Below the pieces are notes generated by a model. The model saw only the letters and a program-made list of their open reading frames with translations, searched no databases and was not told the DNA's origin. Both the position numbers and the translations under genes were made by a program. From positions 124,001-188,000 of the forward strand of contig JAUNUH010000005.1 of NCBI GenBank assembly GCA_030538275.1: a stretch of DNA of 64,000 nucleotides. Direction: 5' to 3'. Shown in pieces: positions 11,027 to 19,038 of this stretch; position 1 is the stretch's first letter; each line of letters opens with the position of its first letter. This stretch comes from Flavobacteriaceae bacterium. Lineage in GTDB: Bacteria; Bacteroidota; Bacteroidia; Flavobacteriales; Weeksellaceae.

Positions 11027-11524
11027 TCAGTCTTCAACGATAATTTTCCTGTCCACCAAGGCACAATTCACCTCAAATGAAATCATATCATCCGTAGCCT
11101 CGGTAAAATCTTCCACCTCACCCGTCCACATAATACAAAGCTCACCTTTAGCATTGCGCGAAAACTCCAATCGATTAGAATTCAACTCCCAATCCTCCTC
11201 ATTTACCTGCAAATTCGTATAGTAAATCTCAATCAACTCACCATCCTCGTCCTCAATTTCGGCCGTACCAATAGGTATGTCAAATCGCTTACCGGCCAAT
11301 TGACGCTTGTCCTGTACCGATATCGGAAAATCATCGATATTCAAAATAACTTTCGGAAACTCGTTCTGCAACGAATCCTCATCCAAATGCTCAATATCAT
11401 CGTTAGACTCTATCTCAAGAACCAGACAGTTCTTCTTTTTCAGGTAAACAACTTTGCAAAATGACTGCTCTACCTTATAAACAAACGTTTCTTCCGGGTG
11501 AAAGAATTTTATCGTTCCGCTCAT
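11027..11524 (-). CDS. acidic protein of unknown function, first gene of the dapF-mltG operon
   Basis: 165 residues, strongly acidic, no signal peptide or membrane segment, so probably cytoplasmic. I recognise no domain. Alternating short hydrophobic and acidic stretches suggest a mostly beta fold. It ends 6 bases before the dapF GTG, so it is very likely co-transcribed with cell-wall genes. The ATG at 11524 is the only reasonable start. Confidence 0.7.
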   Translation of the reverse strand: MSGTIKFFHPEETFVYKVEQSFCKVVYLKKKNCLVLEIESNDDIEHLDEDSLQNEFPKVILNIDDFPISVQDKRQLAGKRFDIPIGTAEIEDEDGELIEIYYTNLQVNEEDWELNSNRLEFSRNAKGELCIMWTGEVEDFTEATDDMISFEVNCALVDRKIIVED

Positions 11525-11663
11525 GGGTTGCTATTGAAAATAAATTTAAAATTAATGCTGCGAATATATATAAAATCATTGATAATAAGCACAAAAATAA
11601 ATTTTCTCAACAGAATTTACATCAACAAACCCAATGATAAATCAGTAATTACAATTTTTATAT

Positions 11664-11810
11664 GGCGCCCTATGCCGCTTTCCGTTATATCCCACAGCCT
11701 GTATGCTTAGAAAATCCGGCATGCGGGCAGTTCCATTCCATTCCACTACCCGCATACCGCATTTTCTCATCGCATACAGGCTGCGTGATGCCACTACAAT
11801 CGGCGGTCGG
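11664..11810. repeat. palindromic intergenic element, copy E1
   Basis: A long imperfect hairpin in the divergent region between the acidic gene and the tlpA gene. Outer arms CAGCCTGTATGC (11695-11706) and GCATACAGGCTG (11772-11783) pair perfectly; inner arms AGAAAAT (11709-11715) and ATTTTCT (11761-11767) follow, then a near-perfect inner stem closing on a loop TCCATTCCATTCC. Flanks are CGCTTTCCGTTATATCCC on the left and GATGCCACTACAATCG on the right. The same architecture recurs at 17531-17691 and 52431-52646. The rest of the 11525-11894 gap is AT-rich with nothing else recognised. Small open frames inside are translations of the palindrome. Confidence 0.8.
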
Positions 11811-11894
11811 CTTCGGACTATCACAATTCCCAAAGTTGAGTAACCCTGGTTTCGTATAAACCCATTCCAAATAACTAAATTTGCAACTCCAATT

Positions 11895-12455
11895 ATGAAA
11901 AAAATTCTCCAAAAACGCTGGTCAGATATACTCATCGGTATATTTTTGCTCCTCATGCTCATACCGCAAACACGCCAACCTGTACAAGTTGCCATTCAAC
12001 GCATGATCGCTTTTTCACCCAAAACCATCGAAAAACAAGACCAAAAACAACTGCAGAGCTACGAAATGTTGATGCAGAACCCCTCCAGACAAACCATTAA
12101 TCTCTCGCAATCCAAAGGAAAAGTTGCTCTTGTCAACTTTTGGGCTACCTGGTGCCCACCTTGTATTGCAGAAATGCCCGATTTTCAAAAATTACATCAA
12201 GATTATCAAAATCAAATCGATTTTTTCTTTGTTACTCAAGATTCATGGGAAAAAGTAGAAAAATTTGAACAAAAACGCGCATACCAATTACCGTATTTTC
12301 AACTCATTCAACCCGGGAAAGAATTTAATTATACACAACTTCCTACAACTTATCTTATTGATAAAGAAGGTAATATAGTGCTGGAAAAAACAGGAATCGC
12401 CAGCTGGAACAGTGACAAATTCAGACAAACCCTCGACCAACTTATCGCACAATGA
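11895..12455 (+). CDS. membrane-anchored TlpA-like thioredoxin
   Basis: 186 residues. A single N-terminal hydrophobic helix (about 11-24) anchors a periplasmic thioredoxin domain with active-site Cys87 and Cys90 in FWATWCPPC and the cis-Pro loop LPTTYLID. Such proteins reduce disulfides in envelope proteins or cytochrome maturation factors; no cytochrome genes are near. Its last four bases overlap the start of the dehydrogenase gene (ATGA), so the two form an operon although their functions look unrelated. Confidence 0.9.
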   Translation: MKKILQKRWSDILIGIFLLLMLIPQTRQPVQVAIQRMIAFSPKTIEKQDQKQLQSYEMLMQNPSRQTINLSQSKGKVALVNFWATWCPPCIAEMPDFQKLHQDYQNQIDFFFVTQDSWEKVEKFEQKRAYQLPYFQLIQPGKEFNYTQLPTTYLIDKEGNIVLEKTGIASWNSDKFRQTLDQLIAQ

Positions 12456-13399
12456 AAATTCTTTGCATAGACCGCAATCACCCTTTGCTCATCGAGCAAT
12501 TGAAACAACACAATTTCCAAATTGTCGAGGATTATACATCCACCAAACCGCAAATCGAAAAAATAATCCATGATTTCGACGGTATAATAATACGTAGTCG
12601 ATTCCCATTGGACAAGGAATTTTTATCCCAAGCCCAATCGCTAAAATTTATAGGAAGAGTAGGAGCAGGTCTGGAAAATATAGATACAGATTTTGCCCAA
12701 ACAAAGGGAATTCTTCTTTTCAACGCGCCAGAGGGAAATCGAGATGCAGTAGGCGAGCATAGCCTAGGAATGCTGCTCGCTATTATGAATCTTTTCCGAA
12801 AGTCAGACAATGAAGTGAGAAATGGTATTTGGCTACGAGAAGAAAATCGAGGCGAAGAAATCAAAGGAAAAACGGTGGCCATCATCGGTTACGGAAATAT
12901 GGGAAAAGCTTTTGCCCAAAGACTTCAAGGATTTGAATGTAATGTCATTTGTTATGATATCAAACCCAATGTGGGCGACAAAAACTGCCGACAAACAAGC
13001 ATGAAAGAGATTTTTAATTCCACAGATATTTTGAGTTTGCATATTCCACAAACGCCGGAAACTATAGCTTTGGTGGATGCAAATTACATTAATCAATTCC
13101 AAAAACCTTTTTATTTATTGAACACCGCTCGTGGTAAATCTGTTGTAACCAAAGATTTGGTCATCGCCTTGAAATCCGGGAAAATAAAAGCTGCCGCTTT
13201 GGACGTATTCGAATTCGAGAAGGCATCATTTGAATCTTTGCAAGAATTTTCGAGTGATTTCCAATATTTGGTTGAATCTGATCGTGTTTTGCTCACGCCT
13301 CATATTGCCGGCTGGACACATGAATCCAAAATCAAACTTGCCCAAACTATTGTGAACAAAATTTTAGCACATTTTAATCCATTGGAAAATAAATTGTAA
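12452..13399 (+). CDS. D-2-hydroxyacid dehydrogenase (phosphoglycerate dehydrogenase-like)
   Basis: NAD-dependent dehydrogenase of 315 residues. The Rossmann motif is GYGNMG (146-151); catalytic residues are Arg227 in NTARG, an acidic residue near 254-256 and His284 in LTPHIAG. Without the ACT domain of full-length SerA, it matches the short form common in Bacteroidota, often annotated as 3-phosphoglycerate dehydrogenase; other 2-hydroxyacids cannot be excluded. No serC is adjacent. The start overlaps the tlpA stop. Confidence 0.88.
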   Translation: MKILCIDRNHPLLIEQLKQHNFQIVEDYTSTKPQIEKIIHDFDGIIIRSRFPLDKEFLSQAQSLKFIGRVGAGLENIDTDFAQTKGILLFNAPEGNRDAVGEHSLGMLLAIMNLFRKSDNEVRNGIWLREENRGEEIKGKTVAIIGYGNMGKAFAQRLQGFECNVICYDIKPNVGDKNCRQTSMKEIFNSTDILSLHIPQTPETIALVDANYINQFQKPFYLLNTARGKSVVTKDLVIALKSGKIKAAALDVFEFEKASFESLQEFSSDFQYLVESDRVLLTPHIAGWTHESKIKLAQTIVNKILAHFNPLENKL

Positions 13400-13551
13400 T
13401 TCAGAAAAAAATCAATTTCTACCAGCGAATATCACCCGTTTTTCTGAAGACCATGCCAGAAAAGGATATTTCTGATTGAATGTGCTTATTTCATTTCATT
13501 TAATATCAATAGAATCAATACGATTTACCAATTTTTCCATAAGCAAAATCG

Positions 13552-13559
13552 TAAATTTG
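13552..13559 (+). promoter_or_regulatory. -7 promoter box for the 67-residue protein
   Basis: TAAATTTG, 26 bases before the ATG at 13586, matches the Bacteroidota -7 consensus. Confidence 0.45.
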
Positions 13560-13585
13560 CACCGAAACTATAAATTAAATCAATA

Positions 13586-13789
13586 ATGAATTTTTTCAAG
13601 CCAATTAAAATCAGTAGAAAAACAAAGCAAGAAGTAAGGTATCATCCCAATATGGGTTCACTTTCGACCCGAGTTACCCGAATATATAAAACCATTTTTG
13701 GTTTTCATTTGAAAACCTTGCACGAGTATAGAAAAACCTATCACGGAAAAGTTAAAAGCACCGCAGATTGTAATTTGGCCAAAATTTAA
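13586..13789 (+). CDS. small basic conserved protein of unknown function
   Basis: 67 residues, rich in Lys, Arg and Tyr, no signal peptide, with a Cys near the end. The spacing from the -7 box and the strongly basic, aromatic composition (STRVTRIYKTIFGF) make it look like a real gene and not random. I do not recognise a domain; nucleic-acid binding would be a guess from charge alone. Confidence 0.6.
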   Translation: MNFFKPIKISRKTKQEVRYHPNMGSLSTRVTRIYKTIFGFHLKTLHEYRKTYHGKVKSTADCNLAKI

Positions 13790-13819
13790 GGGTCAAATTT
13801 TTATTTTTTTCTATTTTTT

Positions 13820-13995
13820 CTTTAAAAAAGCATTCGGTACAAATCTGCTACTGTACCCAAGGTTTCTACCCGAATTTGGTGGTTAGAAGTTTTGATTTTA
13901 TTAAATTTTGAAATATAAATAACATCATATCCCAATTTTTCAGCCTCTACAATACGTTGCTCTACACGGTTGACGGGTCTTATTTCTCTGCTCAC
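13820..13995 (-). pseudogene. second copy of the radA 3' end (radA fragment)
   Basis: This 176-bp stretch matches 14627-14802, the last 58 codons and stop of radA, with no gaps and about 5 mismatches (offset 807). In frame it encodes EIRPVNRVEQRIVEAEKLGY and onward to ADLYRMLF and the stop, so the frame is intact, but no upstream radA domains are attached. An open frame reaching 14049 adds about 19 unrelated residues and overlaps the uma2 stop; it is not likely a functional gene. The copy brackets the uma2 gene with the genuine radA 3' end. Confidence 0.9.
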
Positions 13996-14026
13996 TATTT
14001 TCAAAAGGTTTTTTAAATAAGGTGGT

Positions 14027-14614
14027 TTAAAAAATAAGTGCAAGTTCAAATTTCAGTTCCGGAAATATAAAACTTGAGAGGATATCGCCTTCGGTTACCG
14101 GTTTTTTACCGATAAATTTGCCGTTTTCTGCAACATAAATAAGAACGGATTTGTCGCTTGGATCAATAATCCAGTATTCACGAACACCATTTTCTTCATA
14201 TAAATCGAACTTCAGCGTCTTGTCTTTTTTTGAAGTGCCTGGTGAAAGGATTTCTACAATTAAATCGGGTGCAGCAATTCCGCCTTGATAATCTGTTTTA
14301 TTTTCGCCACAAAAAATGCAGAAATCCGGTTGAACTACTGTTGTTATAAATTCATTACTCTCATTGGTTTTACCCAGCCTCAAGTCAAATGGTGCGGCAA
14401 ATACTTCACACCCTTTTTGATATACCGAATTATAAAAAATACCACTAAGTGCAAATGAAATTTGTTGATGATATTTTGTCGGAGCAGGGCTCATTCTGAA
14501 AATCTGGCCCCGAATCAGTTCCACTCTTTCCTCAAACCGCCAACGCAAATAGTCTGCATAGGAATACAGTTTGTTAAAATCCAGCTCGTTGATATCGTAG
14601 ATTAATTCAGACAT
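14027..14614 (-). CDS. Uma2 family (DUF820) PD-(D/E)XK nuclease-like protein
   Basis: 195 residues matching the Uma2/DUF820 family, which has a restriction-endonuclease-like fold. The core block PDLIVEILSPGTSKKDKTLK (about residues 112-131) carries the Asp and Glu of the predicted active site, followed by the family motif GVREYWIIDP. No substrate is proven for the family. The gene is flanked by two copies of the radA 3' end, with its own -7 box squeezed into the few bases between its ATG and the stop of radA. This placement suggests that it arrived as an insertion at the radA end. Confidence 0.88.
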   Translation of the reverse strand: MSELIYDINELDFNKLYSYADYLRWRFEERVELIRGQIFRMSPAPTKYHQQISFALSGIFYNSVYQKGCEVFAAPFDLRLGKTNESNEFITTVVQPDFCIFCGENKTDYQGGIAAPDLIVEILSPGTSKKDKTLKFDLYEENGVREYWIIDPSDKSVLIYVAENGKFIGKKPVTEGDILSSFIFPELKFELALIF

Positions 14615-14618
14615 AGAA

Positions 14619-14626
14619 CAAATATA
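14619..14626 (-). promoter_or_regulatory. -7 promoter box of uma2 (leaderless type)
   Basis: Minus strand TATATTTG ends 4 bases before the uma2 ATG and lies between that ATG and the repeat edge at 14627. A -7 box this close predicts transcription starting at about the ATG. Confidence 0.5.
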
Positions 14627-14628
14627 CT

Positions 14629-15984
14629 TTAAAAAAGCATTCGGTACAAATCTGCTACCGTACCCAGGGTTTCTACCCGAATTTGGTGGTTAGAAGTTTT
14701 GAATTTATTAAATTTTGAAATAAAAATAACATCATATCCCAATTTTTCAGCCTCTACAATACGTTGCTCTACACGGTTGACGGGTCTTATTTCTCCGCTC
14801 AAACCCACTTCGGCTGCAAAACAGCAATTATCGGGTAATGCTTGATTTTCGTAAGAAGATAACACGGCGCAAATAACCGCCAAATCAATAGCGGGGTCAT
14901 CCACCCGAATGCCACCTGTGATATTGAGAAAAACGTCTTTGGCGCCCAATTGAAATCCGGCGCGTTTTTCTAAAACGGCGAGTAACATATTTAGTCTTTT
15001 GGTATCAAATCCGGTAGTAGAACGTTGTGGAGTTCCATATACTGCGGTACTCACCAATGCTTGAATTTCGATCAACATCGGACGAATTCCTTCCATGGTG
15101 GCGGCGATGGCATTTCCGCTAAGGGCATGGTCTTTGGCAGAAATTAGTACTTCAGACGGATTAGAAACTTCTCTCAACCCGTTGCCTTGCATTTCATAAA
15201 TTCCTAATTCAGAGGTGGATCCAAAACGGTTTTTTTGAGCACGTAAAAGTCGATAAATATGATTGCGTTCGCCTTCAAACTGTAAAACCACATCTACCAT
15301 GTGTTCCAAAATTTTGGGGCCTGCAATCGTCCCTTCCTTGGTAATATGCCCTACAACAATCACCGGCGTGTTGGTTTCTTTGGCGTATTTGATCAATTCT
15401 GCAGTACATTGACGAATTTGTGAAACACTTCCCGGGGCAGATTCAACATAGTGTGATTCAAGGGTTTGAATAGAATCTATTATCAGAATGTCCGGCTTTA
15501 TGTTTTTGGCTTGTTTAAAGATTTTCTGCGTTTGTGTTTCCGTCAAAATATAGCATTCTTCAGTTTGAATTCCAATACGTTCGGCACGTAATTTTATCTG
15601 CGAAGCGCTTTCTTCGCCGGAAATATAGAGTACTTTTTGTTGAGGTAAACTCAAGGCAACTTGCAGCAAGAGCGTTGATTTTCCGATTCCGGGTTCGCCG
15701 CCGAGTAATATGACAGAGCCCAGTACAATTCCACCGCCCAAAACCCGGTCTAGTTCATGGTTTTGCGTAACAATGCGCATTTCACCCGTTTGTGGAATTT
15801 CATGTATATTAAACAAAACAGGTGTCTTGGATTGCTCTTCTTGCCAAGGTTTTTCCTGAACATTTTTTTCCACAACTTCTTCTACAATTGTGTTCCATTG
15901 GCCGCAATTGTTGCATTTGCCCATCCACGTAGCGTGTTGGGTGCCGCAATTTTGACAATAATAAATGGTTTTTGCCTTTGCCAT
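14629..15984 (-). CDS. radA: DNA repair protein RadA (Sms)
   Basis: ATP-dependent DNA branch-migration protein used in recombination. 451 residues, full length. An N-terminal C4 zinc finger (Cys10, 13, 24, 27), Walker A GGEPGIGKS (95-103), the RadA-specific KNRFG motif near 250 and a C-terminal Lon protease-like domain are all present. Residues about 395-451 are encoded by the segment duplicated at 13820-13995. A -7 box ends 4 bases before the ATG, predicting a leaderless mRNA. The gene itself looks intact despite the neighbouring insertion. Confidence 0.96.
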   Translation of the reverse strand: MAKAKTIYYCQNCGTQHATWMGKCNNCGQWNTIVEEVVEKNVQEKPWQEEQSKTPVLFNIHEIPQTGEMRIVTQNHELDRVLGGGIVLGSVILLGGEPGIGKSTLLLQVALSLPQQKVLYISGEESASQIKLRAERIGIQTEECYILTETQTQKIFKQAKNIKPDILIIDSIQTLESHYVESAPGSVSQIRQCTAELIKYAKETNTPVIVVGHITKEGTIAGPKILEHMVDVVLQFEGERNHIYRLLRAQKNRFGSTSELGIYEMQGNGLREVSNPSEVLISAKDHALSGNAIAATMEGIRPMLIEIQALVSTAVYGTPQRSTTGFDTKRLNMLLAVLEKRAGFQLGAKDVFLNITGGIRVDDPAIDLAVICAVLSSYENQALPDNCCFAAEVGLSGEIRPVNRVEQRIVEAEKLGYDVIFISKFNKFKTSNHQIRVETLGTVADLYRMLF

Positions 15985-15988
15985 GTAG

Positions 15989-15996
15989 CAAAGATA
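15989..15996 (-). promoter_or_regulatory. -7 promoter box of radA (leaderless type)
   Basis: Minus strand TATCTTTG, ending 4 bases before the radA ATG. Confidence 0.55.
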
Positions 15997-16093
15997 ATGG
16001 TTTTAGGAAAAGAGAAACGCGAAATAAATCATAAGGAATATTTATAAAAATCGGGTTTTGCCAAGATTTTTACTCCTTTATGTCGTAAATATA

Positions 16094-17128
16094 TTATAAT
16101 TTTATTAATTCGACACGTCGGTTTTTTGCTTTGCCTTCTTCGTTGTCGTTGGTTGCAATGGGTTTTGTATCACCCAAGTCTTTTGATTCTAATCGGTTGG
16201 CGTCAATTCCTTCTAGAATTAATTCATTCAATACGGTTTTGGCTCTATTTTCTGAAAGTTGGTGATTGTGCGCCACACTTCCCGAATTATCGGTATGTCC
16301 CTGAATTTCAATCTTGAGCGATGGGTTGTTTTGTAAAACTTTTGTGATTTCGGCAACCGCTTTTTTTCCATCATCTTTTAAGCTGGCTTTATTGGTGTCA
16401 AAATGGATGTGAAGCACTGCTTTTCCTTTTTCAATCAACTCTTTTTGAATCTGTTCTGAAGGAATGATAGAGATGGTTTGGACAAAATCTTCACTTTCGA
16501 TCACAGTTATACTGCCATAAGCCATGTTGGATGCAATGATGAAGTACACCTCTTTTCCGTTGTGGTTCAATCCATAAATTTGTTGATTTTCTTGTATAGC
16601 AGCTGAAGAATATTTAAATGAATATTGATCATTGTTATTTTTTTGGTTCAAGTCTTCAAAGGCATCCCAAGGTGATGTTCCTTCCCAAATTTTTTTTGCT
16701 CCTAAACTTTCAAAATGATCGGAAAATGACTTGCTAAACTTGTATTCATTCCATTTTTGATCTTGCTCTTTCATGTTAAAGTTCAAAATATTCACGCGGC
16801 CTTCTACAGTATGAAAACTGTTTCCAGTAAATATTTCATATTTAGAAAAATCCAACTCGCCATCGGTTGAGTACCCGCCTGCCTTCAACCATTCTGGTGT
16901 GGTATAGTAGGGGAATTTGCCTAATTCTGCGGTGGAAGTTGGTAATGTATTGGGGTCAAAAATTGTTGATTTATGTGTGGTTTGGCTTTCTGGTTCGGAA
17001 GATGTTGTTGCTTCTTGAATTTCGGAATCTTGTACGGGTTGTGTTGTAGTTTTTGTGGTGGAAGTTTCTTTTTGGCATGCTGTGATGCAAATGAAGAGAA
17101 TTCCTGATAGCAAAAAGAATTTTTTCAT
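16094..17128 (-). CDS. OmpA-family peptidoglycan-binding lipoprotein
   Basis: 344 residues. Lipobox ICITAC with Cys18, then a Thr/Ser/Glu-rich linker, a middle region of unknown fold (about 75-225) and a C-terminal OmpA domain (about 235-344) with the peptidoglycan-contacting pattern GHTDNSG and LSENRAKTV. It probably tethers the outer membrane to the cell wall. Monocistronic; its -7 box lies 19 bases upstream. Confidence 0.88.
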   Translation of the reverse strand: MKKFFLLSGILFICITACQKETSTTKTTTQPVQDSEIQEATTSSEPESQTTHKSTIFDPNTLPTSTAELGKFPYYTTPEWLKAGGYSTDGELDFSKYEIFTGNSFHTVEGRVNILNFNMKEQDQKWNEYKFSKSFSDHFESLGAKKIWEGTSPWDAFEDLNQKNNNDQYSFKYSSAAIQENQQIYGLNHNGKEVYFIIASNMAYGSITVIESEDFVQTISIIPSEQIQKELIEKGKAVLHIHFDTNKASLKDDGKKAVAEITKVLQNNPSLKIEIQGHTDNSGSVAHNHQLSENRAKTVLNELILEGIDANRLESKDLGDTKPIATNDNEEGKAKNRRVELIKL

Positions 17129-17147
17129 GATTTCTTTGGTTTAAGGC

Positions 17148-17155
17148 CAAAAGTA
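17148..17155 (-). promoter_or_regulatory. -7 promoter box of the OmpA lipoprotein gene
   Basis: Minus strand TACTTTTG, 19 bases before the ATG. Confidence 0.45.
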
Positions 17156-17156
17156 T

Positions 17157-17530
17157 TAAGTATTGAGAAATAGGGTTTTAATTAATCGTTAAATTTTTTC
17201 ATATCATTCTTTCTATTTACTCGTTTTGCATTATCAATTGTAATATAAGCTGCTAAATTTCAGGATATTAATTTATGCCACGGAATCGAAGATTTGACGG
17301 AGTCAATACACGAATTAGACATTATTAGAATTTCATCAATGAAGTAACACAAAATCAATAACTTGAATACAAATCATTCGTTTAAGCGGGTAAATTTTAA
17401 AAAATATTTGTCGTTTTTATAGAAATTCGTGCATTCGGGTCAAATATAGGATGCGTTACGAGTTACTATTTATGATTTTCTATAAATTTTGATGCGTTGT
17501 AGGCTTGATAAGTGGATTGGTGGAGAAGCT
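17157..17530. other. gene-free stretch
   Basis: AT-rich intergenic DNA between the ompA-type gene and the palindromic element; I see no gene, tRNA or repeat in it. Confidence 0.4.
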
Positions 17531-17691
17531 TGGGCGCGGTCTGCGACAGCGATAGAAACGGCATCCCGACCTCTGTATGCGACAAGAAAAAGCGGCATAC
17601 AAGTAGTGGGAATGGAATGGAACTACTTGTATGCCGACTTTTTCTAAGCATACAGAGGTTGGGATATTGTGAATAGCGCGTTTGTCGCCCA
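17531..17691. repeat. palindromic intergenic element, copy E2 (inverted relative to E1)
   Basis: Ends are the inverted repeat TGGGCG (17531-17536) and CGCCCA (17686-17691). The main hairpin arms run from 17567-17580 (CGACCTCTGTATGC) to 17648-17661 (GCATACAGAGGTTG) and enclose an inner stem and the loop GGAATGGAATGGAA, the complement of the E1 loop. Read on the opposite strand it lines up with E1 throughout, with paired base changes in the stem. It lies between divergent promoters of the ompA-type gene and sucC. Confidence 0.8.
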
Positions 17692-17761
17692 AAAAAAGAG
17701 AAAAATATGATTTGTTAACGTAATTTTATGTTGATACTGCCTAATTTATATTTAGTTTGGT

Positions 17762-17769
17762 TACTTTTG
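17762..17769 (+). promoter_or_regulatory. -7 promoter box of sucC
   Basis: TACTTTTG, 27 bases before the ATG at 17797; no well-placed -33 TTG seen. Confidence 0.4.
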
Positions 17770-17796
17770 TAGGAAATCTTAAAATTTAAAACTTTC

Positions 17797-18990
17797 ATGA
17801 ATCTTCACGAATATCAAGGTAAGGAATTATTGAGTAAATACGGCGTTAAAATTCAGCGCGGAATTGTGGCCAGAACGCCTCAACAGGCGGTAGAAGCGGC
17901 AAAAGAACTCACACGCGAAACGGGCACACAGTGGCATGTTGTAAAGGCACAGATACATGCGGGTGGTCGTGGAAAAGGTGGCGGGGTGAAGTTGGCAAAA
18001 TCGCTTGATGAAGTTGAGCAGCGTGCCAATCAAATAATTGGGATGCAGCTTGTGACGCCTCAAACGCCTCCAGAGGGTAAGAAAGTGCATCAGGTTTTGA
18101 TTGCCGAGGATGTTTATTATCCTGGCGAGAGCGAGACGCAAGAATTTTATATGTCTGTATTGTTGAATCGAGCTACGGGTCGTAATATGATTATGTATTC
18201 TCCAGAAGGTGGGATGGATATTGAGGAGGTTGCGGAAACGATGCCTGATAAGATATTTACGGAAGAGATTGATCCTGCATTTGGGGTTCAAGGTTTTCAG
18301 GCGCGTAAAATTGCTTTTAATCTGGGATTGAGTGGGCAGGCTTTTAAGGAAATGGTGAAGTTTGTACATGCTTTGTACAATGCGTATATAGGTTCGGATG
18401 CGTCTATGTTTGAGATAAATCCTGTTTTGAAGACGTCTGATAATCAGATTATGGCGGTTGACAGTAAGGTGACATTGGATGGTAATGGTCTTTTCCGTCA
18501 CAAGGATTTGGCGGAGTTGCGTGATGTGCGCGAAGAGGATGCTACCGAGGTGGAGGCTGGTGCTGCAGGATTGAATTTTGTAAAATTGGACGGAAATGTG
18601 GGCTGTATGGTAAACGGTGCGGGTCTTGCGATGGCTACGATGGATATGATCAAGCAATCTGGGGGTTCGCCGGCCAACTTTTTGGATGTTGGTGGAACCG
18701 CAGATGCAGAAAGAGTAGAAAAGGCTTTTAGAATTATTTTGAAAGATGAAAATGTAGATGCTATTCTGGTGAATATTTTTGGTGGAATTGTGCGTTGTGA
18801 TCGTGTTGCACAAGGTGTAATTGATGCTTATAAAAATATGGGAGATGCCATAAAAGTTCCGATTATTGTGCGTTTACAGGGTACGAATGCAGAGGAGGCC
18901 AAAAAGATGATTGACGAATCTGGATTGAAAGTTCACTCGGCGATAACGCTTGAAGAAGCGGCTAAAAAGGTAGAAGAAGTTTTGTCTTGA
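17797..18990 (+). CDS. sucC: succinate-CoA ligase (ADP-forming) subunit beta
   Basis: Beta subunit of the TCA-cycle enzyme that makes ATP (or GTP) from succinyl-CoA. 397 residues, normal length. ATP-grasp features: MNLHEYQGKELLSKYGV at the start, AQIHAGGRGKGGGVKL, EINPV near 206-210, and the C-terminal CoA-ligase part with NGAGLAMATMD, NFLDVGG and NIFGGI. sucD is not adjacent, as is common in this phylum. A rho-independent terminator follows, so it is a single-gene transcript. Confidence 0.97.
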   Translation: MNLHEYQGKELLSKYGVKIQRGIVARTPQQAVEAAKELTRETGTQWHVVKAQIHAGGRGKGGGVKLAKSLDEVEQRANQIIGMQLVTPQTPPEGKKVHQVLIAEDVYYPGESETQEFYMSVLLNRATGRNMIMYSPEGGMDIEEVAETMPDKIFTEEIDPAFGVQGFQARKIAFNLGLSGQAFKEMVKFVHALYNAYIGSDASMFEINPVLKTSDNQIMAVDSKVTLDGNGLFRHKDLAELRDVREEDATEVEAGAAGLNFVKLDGNVGCMVNGAGLAMATMDMIKQSGGSPANFLDVGGTADAERVEKAFRIILKDENVDAILVNIFGGIVRCDRVAQGVIDAYKNMGDAIKVPIIVRLQGTNAEEAKKMIDESGLKVHSAITLEEAAKKVEEVLS

Positions 18991-19009
18991 TATATTGTTG
19001 TAAAAAACT

Positions 19010-19038
19010 AATAGCCATCCGTTTGGGTGGCTTTTTTT
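19010..19038 (+). terminator. rho-independent terminator of sucC
   Basis: Stem AGCCATCC (19013-19020) with GGGTGGCT (19025-19032), one G-T pair, 4-base loop, followed by a T run. Confidence 0.85.

Larger units (their letters stand above)
13820..14802. mobile_element. possible insertion unit: uma2 bracketed by direct repeats of the radA 3' end
   Basis: Direct repeats 13820-13995 and 14627-14802 (176 bp, about 97% identical) enclose 631 bases that hold uma2 and its promoter. The repeat stops 2 bases past the radA stop codon. No integrase or transposase is inside, so this could be a passive duplication, a recombination scar or a small mobilised cassette. The call as mobile is inference. Confidence 0.45.

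Noticed and set aside
11642..11995. Open frames of 65-117 codons across the E1 repeat
   Set aside because: They are translations of a palindrome and overlap each other on both strands; the same happens in E2 and E3.
13822..14049. 75-codon open frame as an independent gene
   Set aside because: Its last 56 or so residues are the duplicated radA end and its first 19 come from uma2 3' sequence read in another frame; no own promoter is seen.
17827..18813. 328-codon open frame on the minus strand inside sucC
   Set aside because: It is fully antisense to a well-conserved gene; its translation is rich in His, Ile, Arg, Thr and Asn and shows no domain, as expected from reversed coding sequence.
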